This document shows, in pieces, positions 34,746 to 44,505 of a stretch of DNA of 64,000 nt (position 1 is the stretch's first letter; every line of letters begins with the position of its first letter). Origin of the DNA: Bradyrhizobium agreste (GTDB lineage Bacteria > Pseudomonadota > Alphaproteobacteria > Rhizobiales > Xanthobacteraceae). The DNA lies in contig NZ_JACCHP010000019.1 of the NCBI RefSeq assembly GCF_016031625.1, forward strand, positions 62,001 to 126,000, read 5' to 3'. A model generated the notes under the pieces. It was not told where the DNA came from, did not search any database, and was given only the letters and a program-made list of their open reading frames with translations. The position numbers and the translations under genes are program-made.

Positions 34746-35675
34746 TCACCGCACTGCCGACCAAACGATCAGGCCGAGGATCAGCGCCGTCAGCGAATAT
34801 TTCAGCGTATAGTAGACGTTGCGGTTCCACTCCTTCACCTTGCGGCTGGCGAGGTGGATTTCGTAGAGCTTGCCAAAGACCTTGTTGAGCACGCCGACGT
34901 GCTCACCATCGACGTTCTGGGTCGCCGACGCCTTGACGATGTGATGGCTGACCCAGCGGTTGATCGCGGTCATGAAGCCGTACTTCATCGGGCGCTCGAC
35001 GTCGCAGAACAGGATGATGCGGTTGACGTCGGTCGCATTTTCGGCGCTGTGGATGAAGGTCTCGTCGAACATGAAGGCTTCGCCATCGCGCCAGACGCAT
35101 TCGACGCCGTCGACGAGGATCCGGCACTTGTTCGAGTTCGGCGTGACCAGGCCGAGGTGATAACGCAGAGAGCCGGCGAAGGGATCACGATGCGCCCCTA
35201 ACTTGCCGCCCGGCGGCAGCATCGCGAACATCGCGCCATGCACGCTCGGGATCGACTTGAGCAGCTCCACCGTCTTCGGACACAGCGTGTTCGCCGAGGG
35301 CAGGAAGTCGTCGTACCATTTCAGGTAAAACCGCTTCCAGCCGCTCTTGAAGAACGAGTAAAAGCCCCAGTCGTTGTTCTTCGCCGCCGCGCGGATAAAA
35401 CCTTCATCGAACAGGCGAACGGCCTCGTCGCGGATGGTCTCCCAGTTCTCGCTGAGGGGCTTCAGCTCCGGAAACTGATCGACCGAGATCACCGGCTTGT
35501 TCGGCACCGCCGAGCCCGCATACATCAGCACATTGTAAGGTGCGAGATAGGTCGAGTGATCGCCGAGCTGGCGCGCGAAGCGCAGCCGCTGCTTGCCGCG
35601 GAAGTGAACGTAAATGGTCGAGGCCGCAAGCACATACAAAATGACGAGCTGCGGCGCAAAAAGCTGTTTCAGCAT
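34746..35675 (-). CDS. LpxO-like lipid A / aspartyl-asparaginyl beta-hydroxylase family protein
   Basis: The 309-residue protein has an N-terminal and a C-terminal transmembrane helix around an Fe(II)/2-oxoglutarate hydroxylase domain. The metal site is visible as His162-Arg-Asp164 (HRDPFAGSLRYHLGL) and His209 (FMFDETFIHSAEN). SVHGAMFAMLPPGGKLGAH is the segment preceding it in LpxO. LpxO hydroxylates the secondary acyl chain of lipid A at C2 using O2. Its place beside the LPS region supports this. Other members hydroxylate small molecules or proteins, so the substrate is likely but not proven. Confidence 0.88.
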   Translation of the reverse strand: MLKQLFAPQLVILYVLAASTIYVHFRGKQRLRFARQLGDHSTYLAPYNVLMYAGSAVPNKPVISVDQFPELKPLSENWETIRDEAVRLFDEGFIRAAAKNNDWGFYSFFKSGWKRFYLKWYDDFLPSANTLCPKTVELLKSIPSVHGAMFAMLPPGGKLGAHRDPFAGSLRYHLGLVTPNSNKCRILVDGVECVWRDGEAFMFDETFIHSAENATDVNRIILFCDVERPMKYGFMTAINRWVSHHIVKASATQNVDGEHVGVLNKVFGKLYEIHLASRKVKEWNRNVYYTLKYSLTALILGLIVWSAVR

Positions 35676-35818
35676 TTCCCCAATCCCAAGTGACCCAGCC
35701 GAGGTGTCGTGTAGCCCGACCCGGCCCGAGCGGCAAGATATTCACCGGTGGGTTGCAATCACGCCGGGGAGAGCAAAGGGGATGGAACTGGGGCCAAAAC
35801 CGGCCGAACCGAGCCGAA

Positions 35819-35974
35819 TCAGGCTCGCGACAGGGCCTGCAGGCCCTTGAAGGTCAGGCGCTTGGGGTCGGTGACGCCGGCGAGGTAAAGCCGGCGGATG
35901 AAGGCGATGACGGCGTCGCGGTCGCAATCGGTCAGCGCGACGACGGCGTCGACCGCTATTCTCTGGGCTTCCAT
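35819..35974 (-). CDS. Small hypothetical protein (51 residues)
   Basis: A 51-residue frame starts at the ATG at 35974, preceded by an excellent GAGGTGAG ribosome-binding site at six bases. The product is helical and soluble: it begins MEAQRIAVDAVVALTDCD, continues RDAVIAFIRRLYLAGVTDP and ends KRLTFKGLQALSRA. Codon use matches the neighbours. No family was recognised, and the function is unknown. It stands alone between the LpxO-like gene and the phasin-like gene. Confidence 0.72.
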   Translation of the reverse strand: MEAQRIAVDAVVALTDCDRDAVIAFIRRLYLAGVTDPKRLTFKGLQALSRA

Positions 35975-36126
35975 TGGGCTCACCTCGGCCTTGCGAGTAA
36001 CCCCGGCCGAGACAGGCTAGGTCCGCTCAGTTAATTCGCCGTTAACCGTTCAGGTCCCATGGCCATTCGAGGGCCGTCCTTGAACGGCCGGAGCGAGAGG
36101 CAGGTTCGGCACTGCTGTCGCGCGAA

Positions 36127-36786
36127 CTATTCGGGTCGAGGCTTGGCCACGTTCTGAGCAAGTAATTTCAGCACTTCGGTTTGCTTGAGGACCAGCTCGC
36201 ACTGCTTTCGCGCATGCGAGCTCGACAGTTCGACGAATTCGGACAGCGTTTTCGCCTGCCCCACCTCCCGTACATACGCAAGGGTCGCGCCCGCGTTGAC
36301 CTTCATCAGTTCGAGGACAACCGCACGGCACTCGGCTGCAGATCCGCGCGGGTCCAGCTTCTCGCCTCCGCCGGCAGCTGTTTCAGCCGCATTCGCGTCC
36401 TCGTCGGTCGGCCGCTGCGTGCGGGTAAGGTTCTTCGTGTAATCCAATGCGGCGTGCATGCTGAGCTTCAGGCCTTCCAAGACACGGGTCTGCATGTCCT
36501 TGGCGATCTCCACCGACATATCGATGGTGTCGACGGCATTGTCGGAATCGTTGGCACGTTCTACGTGCGCTCTTATCGCATCAGATGCGGCCGACGCACT
36601 AATCGAGGCCGGCGCCGCTGCTTGTTCGACGGACGGTCGATCTTGCCCAGAACTTACCTCCACGCTCGTGGACATTCCCAGCAGGCTTTTCTCGGCGCTC
36701 CGGCTCGCCGCCGCCGTCAGTTCCACGAGTGAACGCCGCTTGGCGCGCGCATCGTTAGCAGGCGATCTTGACCGCGTCTTGCTCAT
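36127..36786 (-). CDS. Phasin-like protein with basic N-terminal tail
   Basis: The 219-residue protein starts with a basic, disordered tail (KTRSRSPANDARAKRRS, residues 3-19) and an Ala/Ser-rich linker. The C-terminal half is helical: EIAKDMQTRVLEGLKLSMHA, then AAECRAVVLELMKVNAGATLAYVREV and HARKQCELVLKQTEVLKLLAQ. This helical half resembles phasin domains, which coat polyhydroxyalkanoate granules. The ATG at 36786 lies inside the 3' end of the upstream parA-like gene, an overlap of 32 bases, so the two are translationally coupled. The phasin assignment is by pattern and moderately sure; a role as ParA partner is inference. Confidence 0.72.
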   Translation of the reverse strand: MSKTRSRSPANDARAKRRSLVELTAAASRSAEKSLLGMSTSVEVSSGQDRPSVEQAAAPASISASAASDAIRAHVERANDSDNAVDTIDMSVEIAKDMQTRVLEGLKLSMHAALDYTKNLTRTQRPTDEDANAAETAAGGGEKLDPRGSAAECRAVVLELMKVNAGATLAYVREVGQAKTLSEFVELSSSHARKQCELVLKQTEVLKLLAQNVAKPRPE

Positions 36787-37417
36787 GATCCATCGGCTCC
36801 ATGCCCAGATGCTGAGCGACCCAACTCCACAGGGCGGAAATTTCGGCCGAAGCCTTTCCCGTCGGAGCAAACTCGCTCACGCCCAATCCTGCCCCGAGCG
36901 CATCCTGGTGATCATTGCGCTGCGCGATGAAGGGAAGCGCCAGCAGGCCGAGCGAATTCAGCGAGGTCGCGGCCTCGCTGAGCCGGCCGCCGCGCGGCGG
37001 CGTCTGATTGAGCACGAAGGCAAATCGGCGATTGAGTTTGCGAATGGCAATCAGCGTCGGGATGGCAGCCTCGATGTCAGCCGGACTAGGGCGCGCCGGG
37101 ATCAGACACAGATCGGCCCTGGCAATCGCCTCCATCGACAGGCTGTTGTTCGTAGCGGGGGTGTCGATGATCGCGAGCCATGTCCCGTCCGCCTCGAGGC
37201 GCGCGAGCACCGGCTCGACTTCGGCGGGATCGGCAACGCAATTGACGACAGGATAGCGGCTTTCTCGCCGCTCCTTCCATTTCGAGATCGTTCCTTGCGC
37301 GTCCGCTTCGATGAGTGCGACGCGCTCTGCGTGCCTCAGCGCAGCGACGGAAAGTCCGGCGGCCAGCGTGCTCTTGCCGCTGCCGCCCTTTTGCGTAACC
37401 AGAGTGAGGACGTACAT
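36755..37417 (-). CDS. ParA/MinD-family ATPase
   Basis: The 220-residue deviant Walker ATPase has TLVTQKGGSGKSTLAAGLS with the signature lysine Lys10 and P-loop lysine Lys15, Walker A' Asp39 (LIEADAQGT) and Walker B Asp85 (AIIDTPATN). It lacks the N-terminal DNA-binding domain of plasmid ParA proteins, so it is of the small chromosomal or 'orphan ParA' type. Such proteins position plasmids, chemoreceptor clusters, carboxysomes and other cargo on the nucleoid. No parB gene is adjacent; instead it overlaps the phasin-like gene. The start is the ATG at 37417. An earlier in-frame ATG at 37435 is less likely. Confidence 0.88.
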   Translation of the reverse strand: MYVLTLVTQKGGSGKSTLAAGLSVAALRHAERVALIEADAQGTISKWKERRESRYPVVNCVADPAEVEPVLARLEADGTWLAIIDTPATNNSLSMEAIARADLCLIPARPSPADIEAAIPTLIAIRKLNRRFAFVLNQTPPRGGRLSEAATSLNSLGLLALPFIAQRNDHQDALGAGLGVSEFAPTGKASAEISALWSWVAQHLGMEPMDHEQDAVKIAC

Positions 37418-37550
37418 GTCCTGCCGTCCCTCCATGGCAGCGAAGCGGAATTCGGACGCGGTCGGAACAAAGTTGCACACCGCGAAAATACACTACCGCA
37501 AGTCGCGATTCGCCTCAAGCAAGCGGCGGGTTCCCCGTAAGACACGGAGA

Positions 37551-39011
37551 TCACGAATACTGCATCACGCCATCGTCGATCCGACCAAAGCGCAACGACA
37601 CGATGTCGAGCGCGTAATTCTGATGGAGCCGCCAGGGACGCTTCGAGCCCTGCTTCGGCATTTTGGCGATCGAGCGCTGCACGTAGCCCGAGGTGAAATC
37701 GAGCGAAGGCTGCGCGGTGATGGTGGGATCGTCATTGTGCGGCATGCACTGGCGGAAATTGTGCCGGTCCATGTAGTTGATCAAGCGGCAGACATATTCG
37801 CAGGTAAGGTCGCATTTCAGCGTCCAGGACGCATTGGTGTAGCCGAAGGCCGAGGCCATGTTCGGCACGTCGGCATACATCATGCCCTTGTAGGTCAGCG
37901 TGTTGGCGAAATCCACGGGGTGGCCGTCGACGCTGACCTCGAGGCCGCCCACGACCTGGAGCACCAGCCCGGTCGCCGTCACGATGATGTCGGCTGCGAG
38001 CTCGCGGCCGTCCTTGAGGCGGATGCCGTCATGCGTGAAGGTGTCGATCTCGCTGGTGACGACGCTGGCGCGCTGCTCGCGGATCGCCTTGAAGAGGTCG
38101 CCGTCGGGCACCAGGCACAGCCGCTGATCCCAGGGATTGTAGCGCGGCGTGAAATGGGTCGCGACGTCGTAGTCCGGGCCGAGCGCCATCTGCACGCCCT
38201 TCAGGATGAGGTCCTTGACCTTCGCCGGCCGGCGCCGACTGAGCTGGAAGAAGAACATCCCCCACATCACGTTGCGCCAGCGGATCAGATGATAGGCGAG
38301 CCGCGCCGGCAGATTGCGGCGCAGCTTGTTGGCGACGGGATCCTGCGCCGGACGTGACACCACATAGGTCGGCGAACGCTGCAGCATGGTGACCTGGCCC
38401 GCCTTCTTGGCGAGCTCCGGCACCAGCGTCACCGCGGTCGCGCCCGAGCCGATCACGACGACACGCTTGCCTGCGTAGTCGATGTCCTCGGTCCACTTCT
38501 GCGGATGCACGATGCGGCCGGCGAAATCCGCCACGCCCTTGAACTCCGGCGTGTAGCCCGCTTCGTATTTGTAATAGCCCGAGCACATGAACAGGAAGTT
38601 GCAGGTGAAGCGCACGAACTCGGCCGCGCCCTCGCCAGAGCTGCGCTCGGCTTCCACCGACCAGCGCGCGTCCGGCGTCGACCACGCCGCGCGCTTGACG
38701 CGATGATGATACCGGATGTGCTTGTCGATGCCGTTCTCGGCCGCGGTCTCGCGCACATAGTTCAGGATTTGCGGCCCGTCGGCGATCGCCTTCGGGTCGG
38801 TCCACGGCTTGAACGAATAGCCGAGCGTGAACATGTCACTGTCGGAGCGGATGCCGGGATAGCGAAACAGGTCCCAGGTGCCACCGATGCAATCGCGCCC
38901 CTCCAGGATCACGTAGCTCTTGGCCGGACACTTGGTCTGCAGATGATAGCCGGCGCCGATGCCGGACAGGCCGGCGCCGACGATCAGCACGTCGAAATGT
39001 TCTTGTTGCAT
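37551..39011 (-). CDS. Flavin-containing monooxygenase (Baeyer-Villiger / FMO family)
   Basis: The 486-residue FAD/NADPH enzyme has an N-terminal FAD motif (VLIVGAGLSGIGAGYHLQ), the ERD/GGTW segment (LEGRDCIGGTWDLFRYPG), the diagnostic FxGxxxHxxxW motif (FAGRIVHPQKW) and a second Rossmann motif (VVVIGSGATAVTLVPELA). These are typical of EthA-like Baeyer-Villiger monooxygenases that oxidise ketones or thioethers. A strong GGAGGAAG precedes the ATG. No partner esterase or alcohol dehydrogenase is adjacent. The substrate is unknown. Confidence 0.9.
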   Translation of the reverse strand: MQQEHFDVLIVGAGLSGIGAGYHLQTKCPAKSYVILEGRDCIGGTWDLFRYPGIRSDSDMFTLGYSFKPWTDPKAIADGPQILNYVRETAAENGIDKHIRYHHRVKRAAWSTPDARWSVEAERSSGEGAAEFVRFTCNFLFMCSGYYKYEAGYTPEFKGVADFAGRIVHPQKWTEDIDYAGKRVVVIGSGATAVTLVPELAKKAGQVTMLQRSPTYVVSRPAQDPVANKLRRNLPARLAYHLIRWRNVMWGMFFFQLSRRRPAKVKDLILKGVQMALGPDYDVATHFTPRYNPWDQRLCLVPDGDLFKAIREQRASVVTSEIDTFTHDGIRLKDGRELAADIIVTATGLVLQVVGGLEVSVDGHPVDFANTLTYKGMMYADVPNMASAFGYTNASWTLKCDLTCEYVCRLINYMDRHNFRQCMPHNDDPTITAQPSLDFTSGYVQRSIAKMPKQGSKRPWRLHQNYALDIVSLRFGRIDDGVMQYS

Positions 39012-39229
39012 GACTTCCTCCGCCGGCGCGAATTGTCCGACCTGCTCCTTGGCCAGTCAATCCACAAGGCACTGTCTCGCCAGATCGGGTGCAGCGCGGC
39101 AAACTTCTTGGAAGGGCCAGAGCCCGATCACAGCGACAACAGAGGCAGCAATTGCATCGAAGCGATATATCTACTATAACGAGAGCTATTTCAGGCTGCT
39201 CTTTCAAATTCATTCAGATTGAGGTTGTC

Positions 39230-40096
39230 ATGACAGATCTCACCGCGGATGGCGCTTCCGACCACGGTAACGCTAAGGCTGAATTGATCACGCCTCCCGC
39301 TATCCACACGGTCAACCTGATGGGTGCGCTCTACCTCATCATAACCGTCGTATTTTTCTATCTGCTCGTCGCGACATGGCCTGTCCTTGAATCCGACGGC
39401 CACTCATTCAAGAGCTTCCATATCTTCCTCTCGCGTCATTCCTGGGAACCCGACAAGCAGATGCTGTTCACCGTGATGGTCGCCGGGGCACTCGGCAGCC
39501 TCACGCACACAATGACGTCGTTCGGGGACTACGTGGGCAACCGCCAGCTCAGCACGAATTGGCTGTGGTTCATGATCTTGCGCGTGCCGATCGGCATGAC
39601 GCTCGCCGTGCTCTTCTACTTCATTGTCCGAGGCGGTCTTCTTCTTCCGACTCTTTCGGCCCCGGGCGGGCCGGCGCCGACCAATTCTACTCTGCAATTG
39701 AATCCCTACGGTATGGCCGCTTTCGCAGCATTGGCGGGCATGTTCTCCAAACAGGCAACGGACAAGCTTGCCGCGGTGTTCGACGCTGTCTTCGCGATGA
39801 AGAAGCCCGTCGAGCGCGACAACCCTCTCACCGCGAGAGACGCCGAGCTCAAGGTTGCCCCGGCCAAGCTGACCCAGGGGAAGCCGGAAGAGTTGACTGT
39901 CACCGGGAGCGGCTTCCAGACCGAAACCAAGGCGACCGTCAACGGCAAGGACAGAACTTTCAAGAAATCCAGCGCAACCGAGGGCAAGATCGCCCTGCTC
40001 GAAGAGGACGTCCGCAACGTCGGCGAACTCGTCATCGTTGTCGTCAATCCCAACAAGGACGTGTTCAGGACGACGATTAAGGTGCTCGCCGCGTAG
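39230..40096 (+). CDS. Hypothetical membrane protein with C-terminal IPT/TIG-like domain
   Basis: The 288-residue protein has a polar N-terminus and about four hydrophobic segments (LMGALYLIITVVFFYLLVA; MLFTVMVAGALGSLTHTM; WLWFMILRVPIGMTLAVLFYF; and a weaker one near YGMAAFAALAGMF). The C-terminal domain of about 80 residues is IPT/TIG-like, with KLTQGKPEELTVTGSGFQTETKATVNGK and a terminal VVNPNKDVFRTTIKV strand. The start is the ATG at 39230 behind GAGG. No function is known for this arrangement. A terminator follows at 40137. It has no operon partner. Confidence 0.75.
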   Translation: MTDLTADGASDHGNAKAELITPPAIHTVNLMGALYLIITVVFFYLLVATWPVLESDGHSFKSFHIFLSRHSWEPDKQMLFTVMVAGALGSLTHTMTSFGDYVGNRQLSTNWLWFMILRVPIGMTLAVLFYFIVRGGLLLPTLSAPGGPAPTNSTLQLNPYGMAAFAALAGMFSKQATDKLAAVFDAVFAMKKPVERDNPLTARDAELKVAPAKLTQGKPEELTVTGSGFQTETKATVNGKDRTFKKSSATEGKIALLEEDVRNVGELVIVVVNPNKDVFRTTIKVLAA

Positions 40097-40136
40097 TCTC
40101 GCCGAGGGATTCAGCCTCGCGCATGCTGTCGGCAAG

Positions 40137-40163
40137 GAAGCCCCGGATCACCCGGGGCTTCTT
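40137..40163. terminator. Bidirectional terminator between convergent genes
   Basis: A 10-base inverted repeat, GAAGCCCCGG (40137-40146) and CCGGGGCTTC (40152-40161), with a 5-base loop. It lies between the IPT-domain gene (+) and ahcY (-). The T-runs are short on both sides. Confidence 0.75.
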
Positions 40164-40186
40164 GCGTTCCTGACGGACGCCGCGTC

Positions 40187-41608
40187 TCAGTACCGGTAAT
40201 GGTCCGACTTGTACGGGCCTTCCTGCTTGACGCCGATGTAATCGGCCTGATCCTTACGCAGCTCGGTGAGCTTGACGCCGATCTTGGCGAGGTGCAGGCG
40301 GGCGACCTTCTCGTCGAGCGTCTTCGGCAGCACGTAGACCTTCTTGTCGTACTTGCCGTCCTTGTTGTTGGCGAACAGCTCGATCTGAGCCAGCGTCTGG
40401 TTGGTGAAGGAAGCCGACATCACGAAGGACGGATGGCCCATCGCGTTGCCGAGGTTCACGAGACGGCCCTCCGACAGCAGGATGATGCGGTGCTTGTCGG
40501 GGAACTCGATCTCGTCCACCTGCGGCTTGATGTTGGTCCACTTCAGATTACGCAGAGACGCGATCTGGATCTCGTTGTCGAAGTGGCCGATGTTGCAGAC
40601 GATGGCGCGATCCTTCATCGCGCGCATGTGCTCGATGGTGATGATGTCCTTGTTGCCGGTGGCGGTGACGAAGATGTCGGCCCGCGGCGCGGCGTCTTCC
40701 ATGGTCACGACCTCGTAGCCTTCCATCGCCGCCTGCAGCGCGCAGATCGGATCGACTTCGGAGACCATGACGCGGCAGCCGGCCTGGCGCAGCGAGGCGG
40801 CCGAGCCCTTGCCGACGTCGCCGAAGCCGGCGACCATCGCGACCTTGCCCGACAGCATCACGTCGGTGCCGCGGCGGATGCCGTCGACCAGCGATTCACG
40901 GCAGCCGTAGAGGTTGTCGAACTTCGACTTGGTGACGCTGTCATTGACGTTGATGGCGGGAAACAGCAACGTGCCCTTGTTGGCCATCTCGTAGAGGCGA
41001 TGCACACCCGTGGTGGTCTCTTCCGAGACGCCCTTGATGTTCTTGGCGATCTCGCCGAAGTAGCCCTTCGGCTTCTCCTTGAGAAGGCGCTTGATCAGTG
41101 CGTAGAAGATCTCCTCTTCCTCGGAAGCAGGCTTGTCGAGGAAGGCGGTGTCGCCGTTCTCCGCACGGACGCCGGCATGCACCAGCATGGTGGCGTCGCC
41201 GCCGTCATCGAGGATCATGTTCGGCGTGCCGCCGCCATGCCAATCGAACAGCTTGGCCGTGTAGTCCCAGTATTCCGTCAGCGTCTCACCTTTGACGGCG
41301 AACACCGGAATGCCGGCGGCGGCGATCGCAGCCGCGGCGTGGTCCTGGGTCGAATAGATGTTGCAGGAGACCCAGCGGATGTCGGCGCCGAGCGCGGCGA
41401 GCGTCTCGATCAGCACCGCGGTCTGGATGGTCATGTGCAGGGAGCCGGCGATGCGCGCGCCCTTCAACGGCTGCTTCGGACCGTATTCCTCGCGGGTGGC
41501 CATCAGGCCGGGCATCTCGGTCTCGGCGAGCGAGATCTCCTTGCGGCCGAAATCGGCGAGCGAAATGTCCTTGACGATGTAATCGGTGAAGCCGGGCTTC
41601 GCGTTCAT
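40187..41608 (-). CDS. ahcY: S-adenosylhomocysteine hydrolase
   Basis: The 473-residue NAD-dependent enzyme splits SAH into adenosine and homocysteine, relieving inhibition of methyltransferases. Motifs include YIVKDISLADFGRKEI, the substrate-site MTIQTAVLIETL, WVSCNIYSTQDHAAA, VNDSVTKSKFDNLYGCRESL and the NAD-binding VAGFGDVGKGSAASLR, ending in the conserved C-terminal KSDHYRY. The start is the ATG at 41608, eight bases after AGGA; the frame runs open far upstream but that part is not family sequence. It follows metK on the same strand with a dispersed repeat between them. Confidence 0.96.
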   Translation of the reverse strand: MNAKPGFTDYIVKDISLADFGRKEISLAETEMPGLMATREEYGPKQPLKGARIAGSLHMTIQTAVLIETLAALGADIRWVSCNIYSTQDHAAAAIAAAGIPVFAVKGETLTEYWDYTAKLFDWHGGGTPNMILDDGGDATMLVHAGVRAENGDTAFLDKPASEEEEIFYALIKRLLKEKPKGYFGEIAKNIKGVSEETTTGVHRLYEMANKGTLLFPAINVNDSVTKSKFDNLYGCRESLVDGIRRGTDVMLSGKVAMVAGFGDVGKGSAASLRQAGCRVMVSEVDPICALQAAMEGYEVVTMEDAAPRADIFVTATGNKDIITIEHMRAMKDRAIVCNIGHFDNEIQIASLRNLKWTNIKPQVDEIEFPDKHRIILLSEGRLVNLGNAMGHPSFVMSASFTNQTLAQIELFANNKDGKYDKKVYVLPKTLDEKVARLHLAKIGVKLTELRKDQADYIGVKQEGPYKSDHYRY

Positions 41609-41631
41609 GGGGGGTTCCTGTTTGTTGGGCT

Positions 41632-41723
41632 CGTCATTCCGGGCGCTCGTCAAACGAGCGAACCCGGAATTCGTAAGGTTCGAGATTCCGGGTTCGCCGC
41701 TGTCGCGGCGCCCCGGAATGACG
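41632..41723. repeat. Dispersed palindromic repeat, family C (CGTCATTCCGGG), copy 1
   Basis: The ends CGTCATTCCGGG and CCCCGGAATGACG are inverted, with inner AACCCGGAATT...GATTCCGGGTT arms. Related units lie at 50923-51015 and 53088-53168. This one separates metK from ahcY and would be transcribed between them. Confidence 0.82.
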
Positions 41724-41729
41724 CAAGGA

Positions 41730-42926
<1,197 letters not shown>

Positions 42927-42986
42927 CAGTAACCCCTTGTTCCGCCGCTAACCGGCGGGCGTTTGCGATGTTTACTTTTGATGATG

Positions 42987-44342
42987 TCAATCACGCCGGC
43001 GCGAGATGACGTAGGATTCGTCGAGAAACCAGAGCCCATTGTACTTTCGCAGCACGTCCCTGGCGGCATCCAGAGTGCGGCCGTTTTGAGTCATTTCCGC
43101 CAATCGGTCGTCCTCAATCTGAGCGACATACACCGCCGCATTCCACGCTGCAAAGGCCGTCGAGGTCCCGATGGTGCCGGTGACCTCGTTGGGCAGCGCT
43201 TCCATATCATACCTGAAGATCGAACGGTTATCCGCGTATGCATTAAAATTTAAGTCGCGGCCCACCGATCCAAGTTCATACCTAACCGCACGCAGTAGCT
43301 CATGACGGCTGACGGAGAAAGGATTTTCTCCAGGCCAGATCGCCTGGATCATTTCCATGCCCGGATCCTGTCCGTGGGAGTGGATTCCGATCAGCCTGCC
43401 GCCCGGCCGAAGCGCCCGCGCCAGAGGTGCAATGATCCGTTTGGCCCGGAAATTGACCGATGACAGGGCCCGGTAGGGCTGGGATGCGATGACGAGGTCG
43501 AAATTGGCCTCAGTCTGGCCCGGCCGCGGAATGGTCGAATCCAGCAGGAACCTGTGGTCCTCGCGATAGAGCACGAGGACGACCGGCCGCTCGTAGAGCG
43601 GCATGGCCGTGCGCGGGCTGATCGCAGCGCGCCAGTTCTGCTCCAGAAAAGGCCTCAGCTCCGCGATCTGCTGCTCGAACTCGCCCGACGAAGCGCCGCG
43701 GAGCGGCACTTCGTGCCAGACGGTTGCGGCCGCGGCGGCAGGCGAAGCCGGCGTCAGCCAGGGCGCCTCCGCGTAGAACATGTTGGTGAACACGAACACC
43801 GATGCCGGGTGCTCGAAAATGCGGTCCGGCACCTTCTCCAGCGTCAGGCGCAGGTCCTCCAGGCTAAGCTCCTTGCCCGCGACGTAGAACGGCATGTGCG
43901 GAAAGCGCTGGTGCGTGGCGCGCAGCACCCGCGCCAGCACCGTGCCGTCGCCGACGCCAGCATCGAACAGGCGCAGCGCCGGCGGGCGCGGATGGATTGA
44001 GGCAAGCTCCAGCGCGACGCGATCCGCGATCACCCGCTTTTCGCTGCAGGTGTGGACGAACAGCAGGTATTTCTGGCGGTTCTCGAAGAAGCGGAAATTG
44101 CCGCGCGGATCGCGCTTTTCGGGGGGCACCTGAAGGCCCCGCGGCGGCGGTACGCCGCCGGCCATCGACGCCGCCATATAGGCCTGGATCCGCTCCAGCG
44201 TGTCGACGGTGATGCGCTTTCCCTCGCGCAGGCGATGCACCAGCTTCCCATCGTTCACCGCGCGCCGGCCGAACGTCGATTCCGCCATGTCCGCCTTGCG
44301 GCAGAACTCGGTGATCTGGCTCAGGATTTCGTCGTTCTTCAT
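42987..44342 (-). CDS. Helix-turn-helix / SAM-methyltransferase-like fusion protein upstream of metK
   Basis: The 451-residue protein begins with an HTH-like segment (residues about 1-60: ILSQITEFCRKADMAESTFG, then LVHRLREGKRITVDTLERIQAYM). A class I methyltransferase-type Rossmann domain follows, with motif I ALRLFDAGVGDGTVLARVLR near residue 145. Later segments are ASQPYRALSSVNF and IAPLARALRPGGRLIGIHSHG, which match the late motifs of that fold. It is the first gene of the HTH-metK-ahcY unit, divergent from the caspase-like gene. The start is the ATG at 44342; the frame is open 42 codons further. Whether it methylates something or only senses SAM is unknown. Confidence 0.78.
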   Translation of the reverse strand: MKNDEILSQITEFCRKADMAESTFGRRAVNDGKLVHRLREGKRITVDTLERIQAYMAASMAGGVPPPRGLQVPPEKRDPRGNFRFFENRQKYLLFVHTCSEKRVIADRVALELASIHPRPPALRLFDAGVGDGTVLARVLRATHQRFPHMPFYVAGKELSLEDLRLTLEKVPDRIFEHPASVFVFTNMFYAEAPWLTPASPAAAAATVWHEVPLRGASSGEFEQQIAELRPFLEQNWRAAISPRTAMPLYERPVVLVLYREDHRFLLDSTIPRPGQTEANFDLVIASQPYRALSSVNFRAKRIIAPLARALRPGGRLIGIHSHGQDPGMEMIQAIWPGENPFSVSRHELLRAVRYELGSVGRDLNFNAYADNRSIFRYDMEALPNEVTGTIGTSTAFAAWNAAVYVAQIEDDRLAEMTQNGRTLDAARDVLRKYNGLWFLDESYVISRRRD

Positions 44343-44505
44343 GAGTGGGATGGTGGTGGGCGGAGGCGTTGGGACCCACGTCTTAGCAAATTCTGCCCAC
44401 TCAAGGAATAGCGGATGCGGGCCGAGGTGCTCGCGGGGAGCGCTGAACCCCTGCGGCTGGCCGGGCAACTAAAAAGCACCCCCTGCTTTTGCATGAGACA
44501 CCACT

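Noticed and set aside
42927..42986. SAM-binding riboswitch before metK
   Set aside because: The gap is 60 bases with only a small GCCGCTAACCGGC hairpin; no SAM-II, SAM-V or SAM/SAH riboswitch core could be matched by eye. A covariance search would settle it.
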